Positions 1-4,699 of a stretch of 8,258 nucleotides of DNA are shown here, piece after piece. Below the pieces are notes generated by a model. That model had not been told where the DNA came from, ran no database searches, and saw nothing but the letters and a program-made list of their open reading frames with translations. Position 1 is the stretch's first letter, and the number at the start of each line of letters is the position of its first letter. Origin of the DNA: Clostridiales bacterium (GTDB taxonomy: Bacteria; Bacillota; Clostridia; Peptostreptococcales; JAAYPU01); NCBI GenBank assembly GCA_012519645.1, contig JAAYPU010000395.1:1-8258 (forward strand). The letters are read 5' to 3'. Both the position numbers and the translations under genes were made by a program.

Positions 1-1
1 A

Positions 2-26
2 GAGGTTAGAGGTTGGAGGTTAGAGG
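2..26. repeat. Tandem heptamer repeat GAGGTTR, about 3.5 copies
   Basis: The units are GAGGTTA (2-8), GAGGTTG (9-15), GAGGTTA (16-22) and a partial GAGG (23-26). The array may extend leftward beyond the window. It runs into AGGAATA (24-30), which is the exact reverse complement of the last heptamer at the other end of the element (239-245). Confidence 0.9.
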
Positions 27-74
27 AATATGTTCCTTCGGAACAGTGTTAATATGCTCCTTCGGAGCAGGGTA
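27..74. repeat. Two tandem 24-nt hairpin units with compensatory changes
   Basis: Unit 1 (27-50) contains the hairpin TGTTCC-TTC-GGAACA (31-45). Unit 2 (51-74) contains TGCTCC-TTC-GGAGCA (55-69). Both units begin with AATATG and the hairpins are exactly 24 nt apart. Within the stems the two copies differ only at one pair, T-A in the first and C-G in the second, so pairing is kept. This suggests that the folded form, as RNA or as a DNA hairpin, is what has been maintained. Neither hairpin is followed by a T-tract on either strand, so they do not look like intrinsic terminators. Confidence 0.85.
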
Positions 75-85
75 AGTAATAGATG

Positions 86-184
86 AACTGACAACTGATA
101 ATTGAAAACTGACAGTTAAGGTTGAAATTTGCATAAGCAAATTTCTTCATTATCTTTCAGTAGTCAGTTTTCAGTTTTCAGTTA
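86..184. repeat. Symmetric inverted heptamer arrays around a palindrome
   Basis: The left arm has four heptamers: AACTGAC (86-92), AACTGAT (93-99), AATTGAA (100-106) and AACTGAC (107-113). The right arm has four: TCAGTAG (157-163), TCAGTTT (164-170), TCAGTTT (171-177) and TCAGTTA (178-184). These are the reverse complement of the left-arm word. The arms have equal length and are centred at position 135, which is also the centre of the palindrome at 124-145. As single-stranded nucleic acid the segment could fold into one long imperfect stem capped by the central hairpin. Confidence 0.88.
124..145. repeat. Perfect 9-bp palindrome with 4-nt loop
   Basis: GAAATTTGC (124-132), loop ATAA (133-136), GCAAATTTC (137-145). 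It sits at the exact centre of the two AACTGAN/TCAGTTN arrays. On the minus (infB) strand the stem is followed by AACCTTAACTG and on the plus strand by TTCATTATC. There is no T-run on either side, so an intrinsic terminator is not supported. Confidence 0.85.
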
Positions 185-189
185 TACTT

Positions 190-245
190 AAACCGCGAAC
201 CTCGAATTTAGAACCTCTATTCCCTATTCTCTATTCCCTATTCCT
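190..245. repeat. Tandem heptamers of GAACCTC and TATTCCC type abutting the infB stop
   Basis: In continuous seven-base phase the units are AAACCGC (190), GAACCTC (197), GAATTTA (204), GAACCTC (211), TATTCCC (218), TATTCTC (225), TATTCCC (232) and TATTCCT (239-245). The last base of the final unit is also the last base of the infB TAA stop codon (247-245 on the minus strand). The array switches from one word family to the other at 217/218 without losing phase. In the infB transcript it would read as a purine-rich run right after the stop. Confidence 0.88.
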
Positions 246-2359
246 TATCGTTTAATTTCTTCCATCTTAAAGGCTTCTACAATATCGCCTTCCTTGATAT
301 CATTATAGTTTTCCAAACCTATACCGCATTCATACCCGGCAGCAACTTCTTTTGCATCATCCTTGAATCGCTTTAAGGAGCTGATCTTCCCTTCATGTAT
401 GACTATACCGTCACGTATAAGTCTGGCTTCGGCATTTCTTAAAATTTTGCCTTCAAGCACATATGCTCCTCCTATTGTACCTATATTCGGAACTTTAAAT
501 GTCGCTCTTATTTCCAACTTCCCTAAAACCACTTCTTTATATTGAGGGTCAAGCATACCTTTCATAGCTGATTGAACCGTATCTATAGCTTCATAAATGA
601 TTCTGAATGTTTTAATATCTACTTTTTCTTTTTCAGCAATACTAACGATATTGGAGCTGGGTCGTACATTAAATCCTATTATGATCGCATTAGATGCTGA
701 AGCTAGCAAAATATCGGATTCTGTAATTGTTCCAACACCTGAGTATATGATGTTGACCTTTACTTCTTCATTGCTCAGTTTAACTAATGATTGGCAAAGA
801 GCACCAACTGATCCCTGAACATCCGCTTTAACTATAATATTTAAATCCTTCACCTTTCCTTGCTGGATTTGATTAAACAAATCTTCAAGTGAAACATGAG
901 TTGTTGATGCTTTTAACGATTCGGTTCTTATTTTTTCAAGACGCTTTTCAGCCACCTGACGAGCAAATCTTTCATCGTTGACAGCGTTTACTGTATCTCC
1001 AGCTTCAGGCACACTTGAGATCCCTAATATCTCTACTGCTGTTGACGGACCAGCTTTCTTAGTTGGTGCTCCATAGCTGTTAAGCATTGCTCTTACCTTG
1101 CCATAGGTAGCACCAGCCACAATTGGCATACCGATTTCCAAAGTTCCGCTTTGCACAAGAACAGTCGCAACAGGTCCCTTTGTTTTATCCAATCTTGCTT
1201 CTATAACAGTCCCTTTAGCTAATTTATTAGGATTTGCCTTTAGTTCAAGCATTTCAGCCAATAGCAAGATCATTTCCAAAAGCTGGTCTATCCCTTCTCC
1301 TGATTTAGCAGATACAGGCACAGAGATAACATCCCCGCCCCATTCTTCTATAAGGATACCCTGATCGGCCAGTTCTTGTTTGACTTTTGTAGGGTTAGCG
1401 TCCGGTTTATCCATTTTATTTATTGCAATTATAATAGGTACGTTTGCGGCCTTAACATGGCTTATTGCTTCAATAGTCTGCGGTTTCACACCGTCATCAG
1501 CAGCAACTACAATTATTGCAATATCTGTAATTTTTGCACCTCTCGCACGCATAGCTGTAAAAGCCTCATGCCCAGGTGTATCTAAGAATACTATTTTCTT
1601 CTTTCCAACATATACTTCGGATGCACCAATATGCTGTGTAATGCCTCCGGATTCCTTCGCAGTCACATTAGTTTTTCTTATTGTATCCAGCAATGAAGTT
1701 TTACCATGGTCAACATGACCCATAACTGTAATAACAGGCGGTCTTCCCTTCAAGTCTTCCGGATTATCCTCGATCTCCTCTATTTGATCTTCTACATCTT
1801 CATTTTCTTCGTGACTTTGAATGATTGCTTCAATACCAAGCTTATCACATAGCTGCGCAAGAGTATCCTTATCAAGCTCTTGATTGATATTTGCCATTAT
1901 GCCTAAATCCATCAATTTCATTATTATTTCAGATGGAGATTTTTCTACCTGTTCTGCATATTCATTAACCGTAATAGGTGCGGCTATAATTAAAATTGTT
2001 TCTTCAGGTTGAGGCTTTTCATTTTTTTTCTTTTTCTTGTCGGTTTTCTTTAATTTTTCAAGAGTATCAATGTCATTATCTTCAGCAATCTTTTTCTTCT
2101 TGATTTTTTGCTCTTCTTCATCCTTTATTTTTTTCGCCTTTAATTTTGCAACTCTTTCTAATTCTAATTCATCTTCATCCTTAATAGGGATTTCTAATGA
2201 ATCGGGCGATAACTCCGATATGATTTTATGGGTCTCTTCATCCGTTAAAGTGGTCATATGACTTTTTACATCGATACCCATATCCGACAATAATTCCATC
2301 ATTTCTTTACTGTTCAATCCTAATTCTTTTGCAAGTTCATATACTCTGTATTTCCCCAT
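245..2359 (-). CDS. infB: Translation initiation factor IF2
   Basis: This GTPase brings initiator fMet-tRNA to the 30S subunit and promotes 50S joining in the cytoplasm. The 704-residue product is close to the usual Firmicutes length. Visible parts are an IF2_N helical domain at about 1-50, a Lys/Glu-rich linker at about 60-120, a second IF2_N-like domain at about 125-180, and the G domain from about 205. G motifs are all present: P-loop GHVDHGKT 214-221, switch I GGITQHIG 238-245, DTPGH 260-264, NKMD 314-317 and SAK 350-352. Beyond these lie the conserved C-terminal beta-barrel and fMet-tRNA binding domains, ending in EEIKR. The ATG start is supported by AGGAGGTG at 2372-2365, five bases upstream. 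It is the last operon gene in view, 29 nt after ylxQ. The stop codon touches a heptamer repeat array, but the C-terminus looks native. Confidence 0.98.
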   Translation of the reverse strand: MGKYRVYELAKELGLNSKEMMELLSDMGIDVKSHMTTLTDEETHKIISELSPDSLEIPIKDEDELELERVAKLKAKKIKDEEEQKIKKKKIAEDNDIDTLEKLKKTDKKKKKNEKPQPEETILIIAAPITVNEYAEQVEKSPSEIIMKLMDLGIMANINQELDKDTLAQLCDKLGIEAIIQSHEENEDVEDQIEEIEDNPEDLKGRPPVITVMGHVDHGKTSLLDTIRKTNVTAKESGGITQHIGASEVYVGKKKIVFLDTPGHEAFTAMRARGAKITDIAIIVVAADDGVKPQTIEAISHVKAANVPIIIAINKMDKPDANPTKVKQELADQGILIEEWGGDVISVPVSAKSGEGIDQLLEMILLLAEMLELKANPNKLAKGTVIEARLDKTKGPVATVLVQSGTLEIGMPIVAGATYGKVRAMLNSYGAPTKKAGPSTAVEILGISSVPEAGDTVNAVNDERFARQVAEKRLEKIRTESLKASTTHVSLEDLFNQIQQGKVKDLNIIVKADVQGSVGALCQSLVKLSNEEVKVNIIYSGVGTITESDILLASASNAIIIGFNVRPSSNIVSIAEKEKVDIKTFRIIYEAIDTVQSAMKGMLDPQYKEVVLGKLEIRATFKVPNIGTIGGAYVLEGKILRNAEARLIRDGIVIHEGKISSLKRFKDDAKEVAAGYECGIGLENYNDIKEGDIVEAFKMEEIKR

Positions 2360-2388
2360 ACAAACACCTCCTCATACTTGAAGCCGCA

Positions 2389-2691
2389 TCACTCACTTAA
2401 TTCTGAAATAATAGCCGAAGCAAAATTTTCATTTATTATTCCTAAAACACTTCTATTTTCCATTCCTACCCAATGGGATAAATCATCTTTATTACCCCAA
2501 ATGAAATAGGTAATATTCTTTCGCACTGCCAATTCTGTAAATTTACCTTTTGTATTGTCTGAAGCATCCTCAGCAATAATGAGTAACTTTACTTTGTTTT
2601 TATCTAAATAATGTATGCATGTATTGTAGCCCGAAATCAAGCTTCCCGATTTTTTTGCAAGACCCAGCAGTCTAAATACTTTATCCTTCAT
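2389..2691 (-). CDS. ylxQ: L7Ae/L30e-family K-turn RNA-binding protein YlxQ
   Basis: The 100-residue product matches the small L7Ae-like proteins that sit between ylxR and infB in Firmicutes. Seen in the sequence are the N-terminal LGLAKKSG at 9-16, the central LLIIAEDASDNTKGKF at 36-51 and SVLGIINENFA at 81-91, the last corresponding to the RNA-contact loop region of the family. Family members bind kink-turn RNA. The exact cellular role of YlxQ is not established. The ATG (2691-2689) lies inside the end of rnpM, giving an 11-nt overlap. No strong Shine-Dalgarno is seen ahead of it, so translation is probably coupled to rnpM. Confidence 0.93.
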   Translation of the reverse strand: MKDKVFRLLGLAKKSGSLISGYNTCIHYLDKNKVKLLIIAEDASDNTKGKFTELAVRKNITYFIWGNKDDLSHWVGMENRSVLGIINENFASAIISELSE

Positions 2692-2953
2692 TACCCATTA
2701 ATTCTTCAAATACTTTATCTAATGCTTCTTTAGATATTTCTCTTTCGAGACTTCTTTCTATAGATTTTCTTTTTCTGGCGATTTTAAAGCACTCCGGATT
2801 ATTACATAAATACACACCTCTTCCGGCCGCCTTTCCCGTCTTATCTAAGCTTAAATCGCCTTCTTTGCTGCATACAATTCGGATAAGCTCTTTTTTCGGT
2901 TTCGACTCCATGCATCCTACGCAGCGCCGCATAGGAATTTTCTTTACTTTCAT
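2681..2953 (-). CDS. rnpM: RNase P modulator RnpM (YlxR family, DUF448)
   Basis: The 90-residue product has the YlxR hallmarks: RRCVGC at 9-14, ELIRIV at 22-27, GRGVYLC at 44-50 (family form GRGAYLC) and a basic helix KIARKRKS at 57-64. Four cysteines (11, 14, 50, 55) form two CxxC-like pairs. In Bacillus subtilis the protein was reported to bind RNase P RNA and modulate tRNA 5' processing, hence the name; function here is by homology. The ATG start has a clear AGGAG (2965-2961) seven bases upstream. It begins 24 nt after the nusA stop, and its end overlaps ylxQ by 11 nt. Confidence 0.94.
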   Translation of the reverse strand: MKVKKIPMRRCVGCMESKPKKELIRIVCSKEGDLSLDKTGKAAGRGVYLCNNPECFKIARKRKSIERSLEREISKEALDKVFEELMGNEG

Positions 2954-2977
2954 GAAATCACTCCTCGTTACCGTTGA

Positions 2978-4072
2978 TTATTCTTTTTCACTTTCATCTA
3001 TATCGCTTAAAGCATCAAGGTCATCAGCAGCATTCTCCGAATAATATTGGGAATGACTTTTTATATCCATGCGCCAACCTGTCAATTTTGCGGCAAGACG
3101 CACATTTTGCCCTTCTTTGCCTATTGCTAAAGATAATTGATAATCAGGTACAATTACAGTAGCTGCTTTCTCACCCTCTTTAGGAATGACTTTCTCAACC
3201 TTTGCAGGACTAAGAGCGCTTGTTATAAGCTCTTCCGGGTCTTCACTCCAATTGATGATATCAATTTTTTCACCAAACAGTTCATCGACAATAACTTGAA
3301 CTCTCGTTCCCTTATGTCCTACGCAAGCTCCAACAGCATCGACATTTTCATCAACGGAATAGACCGCCATCTTTGTTCTTGAACCTGCTTCTCTTGAAAT
3401 ACTTTTTATTTCAACAATACCATCATGTATTTCAGGCACTTCCAACTCAAAAAGCCTTTTAACCAGACCGGGATGTGAACGTGATACATAAACCTGCGGT
3501 CCTTTGGTTGTCTTTTTAACATCCATTATGTAGACTTTCAGTCTGTTGTTCATGACGTATTTTTCACCGGGTACCTGTTCAGTCGGCGCTAATATGCCTT
3601 CGGTTTTTCCAAGATTCACATAGACGATTCCTTTGGCGATCCTCTGTATTACTCCTGTAATAACCTCTGATTGCCTGTTTGAAAAATCCTCAAAAACAAT
3701 ACCTCTTTCTGCTTCTCTAATGCGTTGGACCACTACCTGTTTAGCGGTCTGTGCAGCAATTCTCCCAAAATCTTTAGGAGCTATTAATCTTTCAATAATA
3801 TCATCCAACTCATAATTTGGGTCTATCGCTTTTGCATCTTCAAGAGATATTTCCAAAAAATCATTAGTTGGCTCTTCTACTACAGTACGTCTCGTGTAAA
3901 CCTCAACTTCACCTGTATCACGATCGACACTGACTCTTACATTTTGCTGAGTACCATAATTCTTTCTGTATGCAGATACTAATGCAGACTCTATGGCCTC
4001 AATGAGCAAATCCTTGGAAACCCCTTTTTCCTTTTCGATCTGCTCAACGGCTTTAATAAACTCTCTATTCAT
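2978..4072 (-). CDS. nusA: Transcription elongation/termination factor NusA
   Basis: NusA binds RNA polymerase and affects pausing, intrinsic termination and antitermination. The 364-residue product is the short Firmicutes form without the C-terminal acidic repeats of proteobacteria. Visible domains are the polymerase-binding N-terminal domain at about 1-125 (starting NREFIKAVEQIEKEKG), an S1 domain at about 134-200, KH1 with the GHKG loop at 252-255, KH2 with GKEG at 318-321 followed by QNVRLAAKLTGW, and a short acidic tail at 349-364. The ATG start has an AAGGAGG (4090-4084) whose first bases lie within the TAA stop of rimP (4091-4089), with an 11-nt spacer. The genes are 16 nt apart, which suggests coupled expression. 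Confidence 0.98.
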   Translation of the reverse strand: MNREFIKAVEQIEKEKGVSKDLLIEAIESALVSAYRKNYGTQQNVRVSVDRDTGEVEVYTRRTVVEEPTNDFLEISLEDAKAIDPNYELDDIIERLIAPKDFGRIAAQTAKQVVVQRIREAERGIVFEDFSNRQSEVITGVIQRIAKGIVYVNLGKTEGILAPTEQVPGEKYVMNNRLKVYIMDVKKTTKGPQVYVSRSHPGLVKRLFELEVPEIHDGIVEIKSISREAGSRTKMAVYSVDENVDAVGACVGHKGTRVQVIVDELFGEKIDIINWSEDPEELITSALSPAKVEKVIPKEGEKAATVIVPDYQLSLAIGKEGQNVRLAAKLTGWRMDIKSHSQYYSENAADDLDALSDIDESEKE

Positions 4073-4088
4073 TATTAAAATAACCTCC

Positions 4089-4553
4089 TTAAAAGATTAC
4101 CGCTAATTTTACTTTTGAAACAATATCCCTCGGGATATTAATATTTTCTTGATTCTCATCTGAAAGAATAATGAAATTCCTTTCGAGACCTTCCAATACA
4201 CCCGTAATTACCTTTTCCGAATTTATCGCCTTATATAAGAAAACCTCTACTATCCTGCCTTTGTACTTTACATAATCGGAGTCCTTAATAAGCGGTCGGT
4301 CTATCCCCGGTGAAGACACTTCCAATAAGTAATTTGTTTCTATAGGGTCAACCTCATCTAATTTCGAACTTAAATAATTGCTTACTTTTTCGCAATCATC
4401 TAATGAAATACCATCTTCTTTATCTATGTATATACGCAGAAACCAGTCTTTTCCTTCCTTCACATACTCTGCATCGAAAAGCTCATATCCATTTGCTATT
4501 AAAAAAGGATTCAAAATATCTTTTACAACTTCAATCACTTTCTTTTTACTCAA
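4089..4553 (-). CDS. rimP: Ribosome maturation factor RimP
   Basis: RimP assists 30S subunit assembly. The 154-residue product has the family signature LEVSSPGIDRPL at 77-88, an N-terminal alpha/beta domain (residues 1 to about 85) and a C-terminal SH3-like barrel (about 90-154, containing VITGVLEGLERNFI). It starts with TTG at 4553-4551. No ATG or GTG lies in frame nearby upstream, and AAAGGAGT at 4570-4563 is at a suitable distance (9 nt), so this start is preferred. It is the first gene of the operon after the internal promoter at 4699-4671. Confidence 0.96.
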   Translation of the reverse strand: MSKKKVIEVVKDILNPFLIANGYELFDAEYVKEGKDWFLRIYIDKEDGISLDDCEKVSNYLSSKLDEVDPIETNYLLEVSSPGIDRPLIKDSDYVKYKGRIVEVFLYKAINSEKVITGVLEGLERNFIILSDENQENINIPRDIVSKVKLAVIF

Positions 4554-4561
4554 TAAAATAA

Positions 4562-4570
4562 CACTCCTTT
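4562..4570 (-). promoter_or_regulatory. Ribosome binding site of rimP (supports TTG start)
   Basis: AAAGGAGTG on the minus strand sits 8 nt upstream of the TTG at 4553-4551 and fixes that codon as the start. The same bases are complementary to the 3' arm of the upstream leader hairpin. Confidence 0.75.
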
Positions 4571-4615
4571 TTTGATAAAATATGATTAAATATTTGTTTT
4601 TTCACTCTAATAGTA

Positions 4616-4638
4616 AAGAGTGGGCTCTTCCCACTCTT
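4616..4638 (-). promoter_or_regulatory. Perfect 9-bp hairpin in the rimP leader
   Basis: On the minus strand the stem is AAGAGTGGG / CCCACTCTT with loop AAGAG. It is followed by TACTATTAGAG, not a T-run, so it is a poor intrinsic terminator. It lies downstream of the predicted promoter, about 46 nt before the rimP Shine-Dalgarno. From memory, a similar GAGTGGG/CCCACTC hairpin occurs ahead of rimP in other Firmicutes; I cannot check that here. Possible roles are transcript processing or stability, partial attenuation of polC read-through, or leader regulation. Confidence 0.7.
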
Positions 4639-4670
4639 GCACTAAAAAAATCTAAGCTTTGGCAGTCTTT

Positions 4671-4699
4671 AGTATAGCACAATCGTAAATGTTATGCAA
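4671..4699 (-). promoter_or_regulatory. Predicted sigma-A promoter of the rimP operon
   Basis: On the minus strand: -35 box TTGCAT (4699-4694, four of six matches to TTGACA), a 17-nt spacer (4693-4677) ending in TGC, and -10 box TATACT (4676-4671, five of six). The TG one base before the -10 box makes it an extended -10 promoter. Transcription should start near 4664. The -35 box begins at the first base after the polC TAG stop (4702-4700). The operon can therefore be transcribed independently of polC, although read-through from polC is also likely. Confidence 0.72.

Larger units (their letters stand above)
1..245. repeat. Composite intergenic repeat element built from tandem heptamers and hairpins
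   Basis: This stretch without a gene lies downstream of infB, starts at its stop codon and continues past the window edge. Almost all of it is repetitive. In order it holds GAGGTTR heptamers (2-26), two tandem hairpins (27-74), four AACTGAN heptamers (86-113), a 9-bp palindrome (124-145), four TCAGTNN heptamers (157-184), and about eight heptamers of the GAACCTC and TATTCCC types (190-245). The right part repeats in inverted orientation the words of the left part: GAGGTT against AACCTC, and AGGAATA at 24-30 against TATTCCT at 239-245. No open frame, tRNA or intrinsic terminator with a T-tract is visible. I infer a dispersed intergenic repeat family of this genome, comparable in kind to heptanucleotide STRR repeats of cyanobacteria. 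Copy number elsewhere cannot be seen here. Confidence 0.85.
4554..4664 (-). promoter_or_regulatory. Leader (5' UTR) of the rimP-nusA-infB operon
   Basis: From the predicted transcription start (about 4664) to the rimP TTG is about 110 nt without an open frame. It contains a T7 run (4650-4644 on the minus strand), a perfect hairpin (4638-4616), a second partial copy of AGAGTG (4608-4603), an A/T-rich stretch and the rimP Shine-Dalgarno. The hairpin 3' arm, CACTCTTT (4622-4615), can also pair with AGAGTG (six pairs). It can pair as well with the Shine-Dalgarno AAGGAGTG (4569-4562), giving eight pairs with one G-U. The leader can therefore be drawn in alternative folds. Whether it regulates anything is inference. 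Confidence 0.5.

Noticed and set aside
124..145. Rho-independent terminator for infB
   Set aside because: Although the stem is perfect, neither side has the T-run expected of an intrinsic terminator, and its place at the centre of the inverted repeat arrays explains it better.
86..245. CRISPR array
   Set aside because: The repeats are only seven bases long with no unique spacers between them.
1380..1718. Plus-strand open frame opposite infB
   Set aside because: It lies entirely antisense to the IF2 G domain, has no family resemblance and no convincing ribosome site. It is a shadow of infB, like the other plus-strand open frames opposite polC, nusA and rimP.
1919..1921. Internal ATG of infB as a second IF2 form
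   Set aside because: Methionine 147 has no Shine-Dalgarno ahead of it and would cut the second N-terminal domain. No evidence for a shorter isoform.
4616..4638. Intrinsic terminator of polC
   Set aside because: The stem is followed by TACTATTAGAG on the coding strand, with no T-run, and it lies downstream of the rimP promoter. On the plus strand it is followed by an A-tract.
4644..4674. Small stem CTAAAG/CTTAG before a T7 run as a polC terminator
   Set aside because: Only five pairs with a bulged base and a large loop, and it overlaps the predicted -10 box. Too weak to call.
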